Source of the DNA: CAZKNF01 sp964554105
GTDB taxonomy: Bacteria; Bacteroidota; Rhodothermia; Rhodothermales; VXPQ01
Direction: 5' to 3'
DNA length: 64,000 nt
NCBI GenBank assembly: GCA_964554105.1
Contig: CAZKNF010000005.1
Location: 37,376 to 101,375, forward strand
This document shows positions 55,076 through 64,000 of this stretch, one piece after another; the first letter of the stretch is position 1; each line of letters begins with the position of its first letter. Position numbers and translations under genes: made by a program. The notes beneath the pieces are model-generated. The model was given only the letters and a program-made list of their open reading frames with translations. It made no database searches and had not been told where the DNA came from.

Positions 55076-57070
55076 CTACCCCTTCTCCTCTTCGGTCAAC
55101 TCCTCATCCCGAACGTCTCCGACACCGTTCGATCCGGCTACGACCGCGTCGTCCGGCTCGGCTTCCTCACGCGCGAGTCCGAGGATGGCCAGCACCTCGT
55201 CGCCCGGCATTTCTTCGCGCTCTAAAAGCCGGTCCGCGATAGCGTCGAGCTCGCGGCTGTACTTTTGAAGTGTGTCCACGGCGCGCTGATACGCGGTCTC
55301 GATAATCTTCTCGATCTCCGTATCTACGTCCCGAGCCGTGTCTTCGCTGTATTCACGTTTCTGTGAGATCTGATCACCCAGAAACATCTGCTGGGGCTCG
55401 CCGCCGAACGCGATATTTCGAAACCGATCACTCATCCCCCAGTCGAGAACCATCCGTCGGGCCAGCTGGATTACCTGCTTCAAATCGTTCTCCGCCCCGC
55501 TCGTCGACGTATTGAAGATCAGATCCTCCGCAGCGCGCCCTCCCATCATAAGCGCTAACCGATCGAGCATATATTCTTTTTTGTAGATGTACCGTTCCCT
55601 TTCAGGAAGCTGCTGCGTGACGCCCATCGCACGTCCCCGCGGAATGATGGTCACCTTGTGTACCGGATCCGCATGTTCGAGCACCGCGGCAACCAGCGCG
55701 TGACCCGCCTCGTGATACGCAAGCATCCGCCGCTCGTCGTCCGTCAGCTTGAGTCCCTTTCGCTCAAGACCCATCATGATCTTATCGATCGCCTCGCTGA
55801 CGTGGCGTGACTCGATCTGGTGCACCTGCTCCCGAGCAGCGAGCAGCGCCGACTCGTTTAGGAGGTTCTCCAGGTCGGCGCCGCTGAATCCAGGCGTTCC
55901 CCGCGCGACGTTCTCCAGTGCCACATCGTCAGACAGCGGCTTTTTCCTGGCGTGAATGCGTAGAATCGCGAGCCGGTCGCGCTGCGTCGGAAGATCTACG
56001 GTCACCCGCCGATCGAAGCGACCCGGCCGCAGAAGCGCCGGATCCAGAATGTCCGGACGGTTCGTCGCCGCCATGACGATCACGTTTTCTGCAGGCTCAA
56101 ATCCATCCAGTTCGGAGAGGAGCTGGTTCAGGGTCTGCTCACGCTCGTCGTGGCCTCCGCCCAGTCCGGCGCCGCGACGGCGACCGATTGAATCCAGCTC
56201 ATCTATAAAAATAATACTCGGCGCAGACTCCTTGGCGTCCTTGAAAAGATCGCGTACGCGCGAGGCCCCGACACCGACAAACATTTCCATGAAATCGGAT
56301 CCTGTGATGCTGAAGAACGGCACGCCGGCCTCCCCCGCCACGGCTCGCGCCAGCAGCGTCTTTCCGGTCCCCGGCGGACCGATGAGCAAAACGCCCTTCG
56401 GCACCTTTCCGCCAAGTTCCTCGATCGCCTCCGGTCGCGAGAGATAGGCTACTATTTCTTCGAGCTCTTCCTTTGCACCCTCAGCACCGGCCACATCGTC
56501 GAACGTAGTCGTTGCCTGCTCACGATCATAAAGCTTGGCGCGGCTCTTGTTGATGGAGAATAGACTCTGGCCCTGGCTCTGCATCCTGCTGAAAAACGCA
56601 TACCCAAGCAGCAGAAACAGAATAAACGGCAACCCCATCAGCATGATAAGCCACCAGTTAAAATCGCTCTCCGGCCTCGTGACGACCTCCACATCCTGCT
56701 CCTCCAACGTCTGCATCAGGTCGTCGTCGCCAAATGAAGGGACGTGCGTTACGAACTCGGTGTACGTGACGCTGTCCTGCTGAGGCGTGACGCGCATCGC
56801 CGGGTTACGAAGCGCTCCTTCTATCTCCTGGCCCGTCACGGTGACTTGCTCCACATTGCCGGACTGGAGCTCCTGCCGAAAGGTGCTATAGCTGATGTCC
56901 GCGAGACCCTGGCTGTCGAGCATGCTCCACATCCAGAACATCCCGAGCGTTATCAACACGATCCAGATAATCAGACCCTGTCGCCGCTTGCCCTGCCCGC
57001 CTTGTCCGCCCTGCCCGCTGGGCAGCCGAGGCCTTTTCTGGCGTTCGTTCTTCTCGTCGTGTGAGGCCAC
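55076..57070 (-). CDS. ftsH: ATP-dependent zinc metalloprotease FtsH
   Basis: 664 aa with GTG start at 57070. Two transmembrane helices (about 33-50 and 138-160) flank the periplasmic/FtsH-extracellular domain. AAA module Walker A GPPGTGKT, Walker B FIDELDSIGRRRGAG and second-region-of-homology RPGRFDRRV follow, then the zinc protease site HEAGHALV. A Glu-rich C-terminal tail ends the protein. It degrades membrane and unstable cytosolic proteins. The Gly/Gln-rich N-terminus (SGQGGQGGQGKRRQG) is non-conserved. Confidence 0.97.
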   Translation of the reverse strand: MASHDEKNERQKRPRLPSGQGGQGGQGKRRQGLIIWIVLITLGMFWMWSMLDSQGLADISYSTFRQELQSGNVEQVTVTGQEIEGALRNPAMRVTPQQDSVTYTEFVTHVPSFGDDDLMQTLEEQDVEVVTRPESDFNWWLIMLMGLPFILFLLLGYAFFSRMQSQGQSLFSINKSRAKLYDREQATTTFDDVAGAEGAKEELEEIVAYLSRPEAIEELGGKVPKGVLLIGPPGTGKTLLARAVAGEAGVPFFSITGSDFMEMFVGVGASRVRDLFKDAKESAPSIIFIDELDSIGRRRGAGLGGGHDEREQTLNQLLSELDGFEPAENVIVMAATNRPDILDPALLRPGRFDRRVTVDLPTQRDRLAILRIHARKKPLSDDVALENVARGTPGFSGADLENLLNESALLAAREQVHQIESRHVSEAIDKIMMGLERKGLKLTDDERRMLAYHEAGHALVAAVLEHADPVHKVTIIPRGRAMGVTQQLPERERYIYKKEYMLDRLALMMGGRAAEDLIFNTSTSGAENDLKQVIQLARRMVLDWGMSDRFRNIAFGGEPQQMFLGDQISQKREYSEDTARDVDTEIEKIIETAYQRAVDTLQKYSRELDAIADRLLEREEMPGDEVLAILGLAREEAEPDDAVVAGSNGVGDVRDEELTEEEKG

Positions 57071-57272
57071 AGTCTTACTTTTGATTTCAACATATCCGAA
57101 CGTGTTCTATGCCGGAGAGCGCTGTGCGTTCGCCCGACGACGCCAAAGTGACATGAAGTGAGAATTACAGGTAACCACGGACCCGGCCGCGGATCCCCCT
57201 CGCCGGCACGTCGATTCCATATTTTGACATAGAATTTGAGTTGGTGAACGTGAACGAACGAGAGGATTTGCT

Positions 57273-57566
57273 ATGTTTCGCTTTTCGGTAGATACATCGT
57301 CCGCAGAACGAGTAAACGAGAAGCAGCTCGCCTCGCATGACGTCGGACGCGACGACGACTGGGCACAGGGACTGCGCGATACGGATGAGTATCACGACTC
57401 GGAAGCATACTTCCGTGCCGAGACGCAAACCCCGAAATCGATCGAAGAGGCCGTTACGTTCGTCCAAGGCCTCTTCTTCACGACGCCTGAACGCGTGTGG
57501 ATCGGAGATGAACTACATGAGATCGATCAGGAAACGGCCGAACGGTCCGCAAAAACAACGAGCTGA
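57273..57566 (+). CDS. Small hypothetical acidic protein
   Basis: 97 aa from ATG 57273 with GAGAGGA upstream, about seven bases away. Soluble and acidic; second half SIEEAVTFVQGLFFTTPERVWIGDELHEIDQETAERSAK is mixed alpha/beta. No family recognised. It shares a 202-bp divergent control region with ftsH, where TTGACA occurs near 57232. Confidence 0.65.
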   Translation: MFRFSVDTSSAERVNEKQLASHDVGRDDDWAQGLRDTDEYHDSEAYFRAETQTPKSIEEAVTFVQGLFFTTPERVWIGDELHEIDQETAERSAKTTS

Positions 57567-57661
57567 TCTCGCCAGAGCACGATACGCATGCAAATCCAAT
57601 CTACGCAGACACTCCAATCACGCATACACATTGATCGGCGGCCCGCTTCGGCGCGCGTACG

Positions 57662-58600
57662 TCAATATCCGACGCCGTGATCTACGAGATTCCTGAGCTT
57701 TTCGCCGCGAACATAGGATAGGAGATTCTCTAGAAACACCTCTGCAACGCGTTCATCCTCCCGAGGTGACATTCCACCTACGTGCGGCGTGATGATCACA
57801 TTCGGCATCCGCCAGAGCGGACTCTCTTTCGGCAGCGGCTCCTCCTCAAAAACGTCCAGACCCGCGCCTGCCAGATGTCCGCTTTGGAGCACCTCCACCA
57901 GTGCATCCTGATCTACCGTGGTACCTCGCCCGATATTGTAGAGGTAGCTTCCTCTTCGCATGGACCGTAGCAGCGGTCTGTCGAGCATCTTGATTGTGGA
58001 CTCAGTCTCGGGAAGCGTATTGACGACGTGATCACATCGGCCGAGCATCTCGGAGAGGCGATCGGGAGGGAAGACCTCTTCGATCCCTTCAGGCGCCGGT
58101 TCAACATTACGACGTGAACCGAGCACGTGCATGCCGAACGCGCTGACCCGACGTGCCACGGCCATTCCAATGTCTCCGAGGCCAAGCACCCCACAGGTGC
58201 TTCCAAATAGCTCACTGTACGTGCCTGACCGATCCCATCGGCGTGCAGACTGGTCGCGTGCGGATGTGTGAATCGACCGAGTAATGGCCAGCATCATCGC
58301 GAGCACGTGTTCGGATGCCGGGATGCCGTACACACCGCTCGCCGTCGTCAGGGTAATCTCATTGGATATCTTTCCGACGTAGCTGTTCGCTCCCGCGCTC
58401 GAGAGCTGCAGCCAATCCAACGAAGACGCACGGCGCAGATCGTCGGCGGGTGGACGTCCGAGAATAACTGACGAGCCCACCAGCGCCTCCTCGTACCCGG
58501 TTTCACCTGGCCGTGCATGAATGATCCGGGCCTTCGGCGCAGCAGTGCTAACCCGTACGTCGAAATCGTCAGGAGTCGGAATGGTGACGAGAATCTGCAT
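57662..58600 (-). CDS. D-isomer 2-hydroxyacid dehydrogenase (GhrA-like)
   Basis: 312 aa. NAD(P)-binding GVLGLGDIGMAVARRV (GxGxxG), catalytic Arg in NIGRGTTVD, Glu in LDVFEEEPLP and His in TPHVGGMS. It reduces 2-oxoacids such as glyoxylate or hydroxypyruvate, or oxidises the D-hydroxyacids. The HVLAMMLAI segment fits glyoxylate/hydroxypyruvate reductase A-like enzymes. Exact substrate not predictable. Two bases from the stop of the upstream hypothetical gene, so likely co-transcribed. Confidence 0.9.
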   Translation of the reverse strand: MQILVTIPTPDDFDVRVSTAAPKARIIHARPGETGYEEALVGSSVILGRPPADDLRRASSLDWLQLSSAGANSYVGKISNEITLTTASGVYGIPASEHVLAMMLAITRSIHTSARDQSARRWDRSGTYSELFGSTCGVLGLGDIGMAVARRVSAFGMHVLGSRRNVEPAPEGIEEVFPPDRLSEMLGRCDHVVNTLPETESTIKMLDRPLLRSMRRGSYLYNIGRGTTVDQDALVEVLQSGHLAGAGLDVFEEEPLPKESPLWRMPNVIITPHVGGMSPREDERVAEVFLENLLSYVRGEKLRNLVDHGVGY

Positions 58601-58602
58601 TC

Positions 58603-59007
58603 CTACGACTTGTCGGTGGCGTCGTCGGGGATATTGACGACGAGTTCGTCCGGCAGATCGTTGCGTTGCGCCTCCGGATTGATGAGAGCACCGGTAATCG
58701 GCATTTCAAATCCAGTCAGGAAGGGAGCCATCGTCGAAAAAAAGAACTCCTGTTGAAACTCATAAAAATCGGCGTCGAAGCCTGCTTGCTCACCCTCATG
58801 TCCCCGGATGTCGATGTAGAACACCCGCGGCCAGTTGGGAAATTCCTCTTGAGCCCTCTTGACATAGCCGAAGGTGTCGCTGGCGGCTTGCTCGAACGTA
58901 TCCTCCGGCTCGATGATGTGATAGATAGAGACAGTGTTGTCGAAATTCATCCAGATACCCGGGGCATCAGGCTTGCTGTACTCGGGGACGACGGGTGGTT
59001 CTGACAT
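58603..59007 (-). CDS. Small hypothetical protein
   Basis: 134 aa from ATG 59007 (MSEPPVVPEY); in-frame ATGs upstream are less likely. Sequence includes VYHIIEPED-like and FPNWPRVFYIDIRGHEGEQAGFDADFYEFQQEFFFSTMAPFLTG and an acidic end; no signal. Not a family I recognise. It lies between the DinB gene (two bases upstream) and the hydroxyacid dehydrogenase (two bases downstream) in one minus-strand operon. Confidence 0.65.
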   Translation of the reverse strand: MSEPPVVPEYSKPDAPGIWMNFDNTVSIYHIIEPEDTFEQAASDTFGYVKRAQEEFPNWPRVFYIDIRGHEGEQAGFDADFYEFQQEFFFSTMAPFLTGFEMPITGALINPEAQRNDLPDELVVNIPDDATDKS

Positions 59008-59009
59008 CC

Positions 59010-59537
59010 TCACCATCCCTCCCGCTCGCGCAGCGAGGTTATGTGTGCGACGTGATGACGCCCGTGCCATGCATACAGAGCAATCGCTCTTCCAAGCTCG
59101 AACGGCCCGCTCTCCGGATGATTGTACGACTTGTTCAGCTCCGCTTCGTCCAGTGTGCGAAGAAACAGCACCCAGCGGTCGTGAAGCCCTCTGAGAATCG
59201 CCATCGAGGGTTCAAGCGGCGCATTCCGTGCGTCCTTGAGCTCGGCCCAGCGTGCCTCAGCATACGGCTTGATCGTAGGCGTGTCCTCCGTCACCGCCAG
59301 CCGAAATCGAACGTACGAGTTCATGTGGCTGTCCGCGATGTGATGCACGACCTGCCGAATGGTCCAGCCGTCCGGCCGGTACGGCGTATCGAGATGCTCG
59401 TCCGACAGCCCCGCCACCGCTTGCTCGAGCTCTGCAGGCAGCTCGGCAATCGCGCGAATCCATTCGACCCGTTCAGCATAATCCCCCTTCGCGGGTGGCG
59501 TGAATCGTCCGATCGGAAATCGAAGCGTGTCGCTCAT
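59010..59537 (-). CDS. DinB/YfiT-family metal-dependent thiol-transferase-like protein
   Basis: 175 aa. Four-helix DinB_2 fold with the metal His triad: VVHHIADSHMN (first His) and AWHGRHHVAHI (second and third). PDGWTIRQVVHHIADSH and GPFELGRAIALYAWHGRHHVAHI closely match YfiT (Bacillus bacillithiol transferase-like) proteins. It probably conjugates a thiol cofactor to xenobiotics or acts as a hydrolase. First gene of the small operon that continues with the two following minus-strand genes. Confidence 0.88.
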   Translation of the reverse strand: MSDTLRFPIGRFTPPAKGDYAERVEWIRAIAELPAELEQAVAGLSDEHLDTPYRPDGWTIRQVVHHIADSHMNSYVRFRLAVTEDTPTIKPYAEARWAELKDARNAPLEPSMAILRGLHDRWVLFLRTLDEAELNKSYNHPESGPFELGRAIALYAWHGRHHVAHITSLREREGW

Positions 59538-59633
59538 ACTGATACCGTTCGTTGTTCTGATCTACTATCAGCAGCGGCAATTAAAGGACGCGGGAAAACC
59601 AAATCATCTCGACACCTGCTTCCGCTGCCGAAT

Positions 59634-62606
59634 CTATTCGACGAGTTCTCCTTCTTCTTCGAGGAGGTCCTCGTCGCCTTCCTCATCGCCCTCATCAACC
59701 TCATCTTCCTCGGACGCTAGTGAATCTAAATCCACCTCTTCATCATCCTCGAGGTCTTCACCCACTTGAGAGAGCCGGCCGAACTCTTCACGAAGATACG
59801 TTCCAGTGAACGTATCCTGCTCCGCCAGATACTCGGGCGTGCCTTCGGCAACAATTCGACCGCCGGCATCGCCCCCCTCCGGCCCCATGTCGACGACCCA
59901 ATCTGCCACCTTCACCACATCCATGTTGTGCTCTATGACCACAACCGTATTTCCCTTCTTCACCAGAGCGCTCAGCACACTCAACAGATGCCGAATATCC
60001 TCAAAATGGAGTCCCGTTGTCGGCTCGTCGAGGATATAGAGCGTCTGTCCCGTCCCGGGTCTGGACAACTCCTTGGCGAGCTTGACGCGCTGCGCCTCAC
60101 CGCCCGAAAGCGTGGTTGACTGCTGGCCGAGTCGGATATAGCCGAGGCCAACCGAATCGAGTGTCCGCAGCTTCCGCGCGATGCGAGGCACGTTCTCGAA
60201 GAATGCCAGCGCCTCTTCGACGCTCATCTCTAGAACGTCTGCGATCGTAGCGCTCTTGTAGCGCACCTCGAGCGTCTCGGCATTGTAACGCTTGCCCTTA
60301 CAGACCTCGCACGGCACATAGACATCCGGCAGAAAGCTCATTTCGAGCTTCACGATACCGGCGCCCTTGCAGTGCTCACAGCGGCCGCCCTTGACGTTGA
60401 AAGAGAATCGCCCCTTGCCGTAGCCCCTGATCTTCGATTCCGGAAGTTGAGCGAATAAGTCCCGGATCGGAGTGAATAATCCCGTGTAGGTTGCAGGATT
60501 CGACCTTGGTGTCCGCCCTATCGGACTCTGATCGATATCGATCACCTTATCGATAAACTCCTGGCCATCGATCGATTCGAAGGGCAGCGACACCATTCTC
60601 GCATTGTGGAAGCGCTGCGCAAGGATAGGGTAGAGGGTCTGGTTGATCAGACTTGATTTCCCGGATCCCGATACGCCGGTGACGCAGATGAAGGTGCCCA
60701 GGGGCACTTCAAGCGTGTCGCCTTTCAGATTGTGGCCGGTCGCACCCCTAAGGACGAGACGTTTCTCGCTCCCCCGTCTTCTATCTTTCGGAATACGTAT
60801 CGCCTTCTCTCCCCTGAGATATGCGGCCGTTAGACTTTCGAAACCGTTCACCGCCACCCGGAGATCGGCCGGAGCCGTGGAACCTAACACCTGCCCCCCG
60901 TGCTCGCCGGCACCCGGACCAAGGTCTACCACGAAATCAGCCGACTCGATCATCTCGCGATCGTGCTCGACCACCAGAACGGAGTTCCCGAGATCGCGAA
61001 GCTGCCGCAGCGATGCGATCAATCGCTGATTGTCCCTCGGATGGAGCCCGATCGAAGGTTCGTCGAGCACATAAAGCACCCCGGTAAGCTGCGTCCCGAT
61101 CTGCGTAGCAAGTCGGATGCGCTGCGTCTCGCCTCCGGACAAGGTCCGAGCCGGACGGTCTAGATTCAAATATGTCACGCCGACATTGATGAGGAACTCC
61201 AATCGCTCCTTGATCTCCTTGATGATCGGTCCGGCGATCAGCCACTGCCGATCGGTGAGTTCCACCTGTTCGAAAAAGTTATGGAGTGAGAGAAAATCCA
61301 TCTTTACCAGGTCGGCGACGTTCTTATTGCCGATCCTGTAGCTTAGGCTTTCTTTCTTCAGACGGCCGCCGCCGCATTCATTGCAAGGCATCTCACGCAT
61401 GAACGCCTCGGCCCACTTTCGCTGGGAAGCCGAGGAGGTATTTTCATAGGTGTGCCGGATATGCTCATGGAGTCCGCCGAACCTGTGCTGATACCGTACT
61501 TCGCGGTTCTTGTACCGGTAGACGATATCGAACTGCTCCTCGCCGGCACCGTGAAGGATGATCTCGAGCTGTCGATCGGTCAGCTTGTCGATAGGTGTAT
61601 CAAAATCAAAGTCGTAAGCCTCGGCCACGGCTCGCATCTGACTGAAAATCCAGATGTCTCGTGGCTTTCCAATCGGCGCGAGACCGCCCCTTCCGATCGT
61701 AAGCGTCGCATCGGGAACGATGAGTTCGACGTCGATTTCCTGTCTGGAGCCAAGTCCATTGCAGACCGGACATGCACCGTACGGCGTGTTGAATGAAAAG
61801 CTGTTCGGCGATGGATCGTCGTAGGAAATACCATCGTCCGGACTGAAGAGATGCCTGCTGAAGAGGTGATCCCGCTGATCAGCGGCACCATCGACTTCGG
61901 ACACGATGAGCGTTCCCCCACCCAAGCCCAGCGCCGTCTCGACCGATTGAGCGACCCGAGGCCGGATGCCGTCTCGTATTACGATGCGGTCGACGACGAC
62001 TTCGATATCGTGGGTCTTGTATCTGTCGACCTTCATGCCTTCCTCGATCTCCCGGAGCTCGCCGTCGATCCGCACGCGCTGAAATCCCTGTCTCGCCATC
62101 TGCTCGAAGAGCTCGCGATAGTGCCCCTTACGAGCTTTCACCACGGGAGCAGCGATAATCAGACGTGCCTCTTCCGGGAAACCCAGAATTCCGTCGATAA
62201 TCTCGTCATCAGACTGCTTCCGCATCGGCTTGCCCGAAATATAGGAGTAAGCCTTGCCCGCCCTCGCGAAGAGCAGACGAATGAAGTCGTAGATCTCCGT
62301 GACCGTCCCGACCGTCGACCGTGGATTCTTGCTGACGGTCTTCTGCTCAATAGCGATCACCGGTGAAAGGCCGTCGATGAAATCGACATCGGGCCGCTCC
62401 ATCATTCCGAGAAACTGTCGCGCATAGGCACTGAGGCTCTCCATGTACCGGCGCTGGCCCTCGGCGTAGATCGTATCGAACGCGAGCGAGGATTTCCCAG
62501 ACCCGGAGAGGCCGGTGATCACGACGAGCTGTTCACGAGGAATGTCGAGATCGACATTCTTGAGGTTGTGCTCGCGGGCTCCGCGAATTACGATCCGATC
62601 GTCCAT
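59634..62606 (-). CDS. uvrA: Excinuclease ABC subunit UvrA
   Basis: 990 aa from ATG 62606 (MDDRIVIRGAREHNLKNVDL), the family N-terminus; longer starts add an unconserved leader. Two ABC ATPase modules: Walker A GLSGSGKS and GVSGSGKS, signatures LSGGETQRIRLA and LSGGEAQRVKLA, and a C-terminal zinc finger CEHCKGAG...CEVCKGKRY. The first zinc finger keeps only one CxxC (ACPVCNGLG), as in other Bacteroidota-type UvrA. The last 45 residues are almost all Asp/Glu. It recognises DNA lesions for nucleotide excision repair. Confidence 0.97.
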   Translation of the reverse strand: MDDRIVIRGAREHNLKNVDLDIPREQLVVITGLSGSGKSSLAFDTIYAEGQRRYMESLSAYARQFLGMMERPDVDFIDGLSPVIAIEQKTVSKNPRSTVGTVTEIYDFIRLLFARAGKAYSYISGKPMRKQSDDEIIDGILGFPEEARLIIAAPVVKARKGHYRELFEQMARQGFQRVRIDGELREIEEGMKVDRYKTHDIEVVVDRIVIRDGIRPRVAQSVETALGLGGGTLIVSEVDGAADQRDHLFSRHLFSPDDGISYDDPSPNSFSFNTPYGACPVCNGLGSRQEIDVELIVPDATLTIGRGGLAPIGKPRDIWIFSQMRAVAEAYDFDFDTPIDKLTDRQLEIILHGAGEEQFDIVYRYKNREVRYQHRFGGLHEHIRHTYENTSSASQRKWAEAFMREMPCNECGGGRLKKESLSYRIGNKNVADLVKMDFLSLHNFFEQVELTDRQWLIAGPIIKEIKERLEFLINVGVTYLNLDRPARTLSGGETQRIRLATQIGTQLTGVLYVLDEPSIGLHPRDNQRLIASLRQLRDLGNSVLVVEHDREMIESADFVVDLGPGAGEHGGQVLGSTAPADLRVAVNGFESLTAAYLRGEKAIRIPKDRRRGSEKRLVLRGATGHNLKGDTLEVPLGTFICVTGVSGSGKSSLINQTLYPILAQRFHNARMVSLPFESIDGQEFIDKVIDIDQSPIGRTPRSNPATYTGLFTPIRDLFAQLPESKIRGYGKGRFSFNVKGGRCEHCKGAGIVKLEMSFLPDVYVPCEVCKGKRYNAETLEVRYKSATIADVLEMSVEEALAFFENVPRIARKLRTLDSVGLGYIRLGQQSTTLSGGEAQRVKLAKELSRPGTGQTLYILDEPTTGLHFEDIRHLLSVLSALVKKGNTVVVIEHNMDVVKVADWVVDMGPEGGDAGGRIVAEGTPEYLAEQDTFTGTYLREEFGRLSQVGEDLEDDEEVDLDSLASEEDEVDEGDEEGDEDLLEEEGELVE

Positions 62607-63019
62607 TGAATGCAGGTCTACTATCTCACCAACTCCTGCGAAGCTTCTGCGAAATGATTCTGCCGCAGCTCTCGTCCGTCTGAAAACGGCTCTGCCTCTG
62701 AAGACTTCGCGGCCTGTGCATCCGCCGCTTGCGGGGTGCTCGAAGCGTATCCTGTCTGGCGCAGTGCCAAACGACGCCACGGCAAATTCAGCCGACCTAG
62801 TACAACCGGAAGTGCGCGGATTCGTTTCTCCGCGAACAAGATGAAAGGATACCATCCAGACAGCGCCAGCCGTTCACGACAGCGCCAGACCGCACCGCAG
62901 CGTCGCTACGCCTCCGCGGCATTATCGTGAACCTGGCTGCCGGCACGTGCGAAGACGCTCGTCGAAGCGTGAGATGCCCAGACATGAAATCCGACACTCC
63001 CGCTGCATCGCCTGCGCCG
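62607..63019. other. Intergenic region upstream of uvrA
   Basis: 413 bp between the stop of the transporter gene and the uvrA start, both on the minus strand. It has a direct repeat GACAGCGCCAG (around 62860 and 62880) but no convincing gene, terminator or LexA-like box. Confidence 0.45.
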
Positions 63020-64000
63020 TTACATTCCTTCCTCCGCCGCGGCGGCAGTCGCAACGTCGCCCTCTGTGATATCGCCATCAGGCACGACCTTGTCGCGGAA
63101 CGTGAATATGAAGAAGATCGAGACCAACAGGGCAAAGGCCGCCGGATAGATCCAGAACTGCTGCCAGACTTCCGGCGAAAGGACGAGCGCATCTCCCTTC
63201 AGGGCATTGTTGAGGGCGCCGATGATCTGTGCGCCGATCCCGAGACCGATTCCATAAGTGACCAGCACTAGGAAGCCCTGCGCCTGCCCGCGAATGGCCG
63301 GTGTCGATTTTTTGTCGACATATATCTGGCCCGTCACGAAGAAGAAGTCGTAGGACAGACCGTGCAGCAAGATGCCTAGCACAATCATCCAGAACAGCCC
63401 TGCCGGCGCGCCGATGGCGAATAGCGCGTAACGCAGAACCCAGGCTCCCATGCCGGCAACGAGCATCCATTTTACGCCCAACCGTACGAAAAAGAAGGGC
63501 ATGAGCACCATGAAAAAGGCCTCCGACATCTGGCCCAGCGAGAGCAGAGATGCCGGACTCGGAAATACGCTATCCTTGAGGATGCCCGCAAGCCCGGCAA
63601 ACGGTCCCGCTCCCTCCGTGTAGATCGCGTTGTTCACGAAAATGGGAGCAAAGTTGTAGTAAGCGGCGAGCGGAATGCAAATCAACATCGAGCTGAGGAT
63701 GAATGCATAAAACGATCTGCTCCCGAGATGCTTCAGCGCATCTATGCCGGCGATGCTGCGCAAAGAGACCTTCTCGCCCCGAGCGGGCGGAGGCGTATGC
63801 GGCAGCGAGAAACTGTAGAGCCCGAGAATGATACTACCCACCGCAGTCGTGTACAGCGGCCAGGAGGTCTCATCCGGTACCTGCCCGACGACAAACACAC
63901 CCAGCACGATGCTAATGAACAGGCCCGCAACGATCCAGCCAATCGTGCCGAAGACGCGGATCATCGGAAACTGCTTCTCCTGATCGTCGATGTGGTGAAA
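63020..64000 (-). CDS. MFS nucleoside:H+ symporter-like permease (5' end beyond window)
   Basis: 326 residues are readable; the frame is open to the right edge (FHHIDDQEKQFPMIRVFGTIGWIVAG precedes what an internal ATG would give). The QFPxIRVFGTIGWI segment and eight or more transmembrane helices match the NupG/XapB nucleoside:H+ symporter family of the major facilitator superfamily. The C-terminal cytosolic tail is acidic. It imports nucleosides or a related sugar. The N-terminal third of the protein lies outside the window. Confidence 0.85.
   Translation of the reverse strand, partial: FHHIDDQEKQFPMIRVFGTIGWIVAGLFISIVLGVFVVGQVPDETSWPLYTTAVGSIILGLYSFSLPHTPPPARGEKVSLRSIAGIDALKHLGSRSFYAFILSSMLICIPLAAYYNFAPIFVNNAIYTEGAGPFAGLAGILKDSVFPSPASLLSLGQMSEAFFMVLMPFFFVRLGVKWMLVAGMGAWVLRYALFAIGAPAGLFWMIVLGILLHGLSYDFFFVTGQIYVDKKSTPAIRGQAQGFLVLVTYGIGLGIGAQIIGALNNALKGDALVLSPEVWQQFWIYPAAFALLVSIFFIFTFRDKVVPDGDITEGDVATAAAAEEGM

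Noticed and set aside
62607..62855. 83-residue N-terminal extension of UvrA
   Set aside because: UvrA starts close to IRGAREHNLKN; the extension has no conserved features.

Overview
The window reads like a piece of a Bacteroidota/Rhodothermota (Rhodothermia-like) chromosome from a metagenome or draft assembly. This is inferred from gene style: many genes with weak Shine-Dalgarno sites, a UvrA of the form I associate with Bacteroidota, a large BTAD/AAA/TPR regulator, and fairly GC-rich housekeeping genes. No rRNA or tRNA gene is visible to fix the lineage. Two 100-N scaffold gaps interrupt it. The first is flanked by an exact 55-bp duplication and is almost certainly an assembler artefact.

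Left part (1-16.4 kb): the 3' part of a GH13 trehalose-synthase-like gene; a phosphoribosyltransferase followed by an alpha/beta-hydrolase-erythromycin esterase fusion; an RlpA-like lipoprotein; a UdgX-type uracil-DNA glycosylase; a PAS-PAS-GAF histidine kinase; typA/bipA; zwf-pgl (oxidative pentose phosphate pathway); glutamine-dependent nadE; and mannonate dehydratase uxuA. Tag (3-methyladenine glycosylase) follows at 16.6 kb.

Central part (17.2-33.2 kb): a complete locus for a soluble, actinobacterial-type (group 1h-like) [NiFe]-hydrogenase. A 12-gene minus-strand operon runs hhyS-hhyL-nifU-like-64 aa ORF-DUF5947-DUF6084-437 aa unknown-maturation protease-37 aa membrane peptide-hypC-hypD-hypE. 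Divergent to it are hypA-hypB-125 aa unknown-NicO/UreH-type nickel transporter. Facing these is a minus-strand trio: tandem SIS protein, glutaredoxin-like protein, hypF. Every Hyp maturation factor (A-F), a protease and a nickel uptake protein are present, so the locus looks self-sufficient for making an H2-oxidising enzyme of the kind linked to scavenging trace or atmospheric H2. Several of its small or unknown proteins have no known role and are the most interesting content here. The locus lies between uxuA and kdgK, two steps of the same hexuronate pathway, which suggests insertion into an older sugar-acid region.

Right part (33.3-64 kb): kdgK, an endonuclease/exonuclease/phosphatase, a DUF493 protein cut by the second gap, a methyltransferase, clpB, a cold-shock protein, a delta-9-type desaturase, the BTAD regulator next to an ArsM-like methyltransferase, smc, a PAP2 phosphatase, a lipoprotein and an EamA transporter. 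Next comes a clear SAM-I (S-box) riboswitch controlling an osmC-metZ pair, followed by ftsH, a small unknown, a 2-hydroxyacid dehydrogenase, a small unknown, a DinB/YfiT protein, uvrA with an acidic tail, and a nucleoside-type MFS transporter running off the right edge. I found no CRISPR array, transposase, integrase, tRNA or rRNA.
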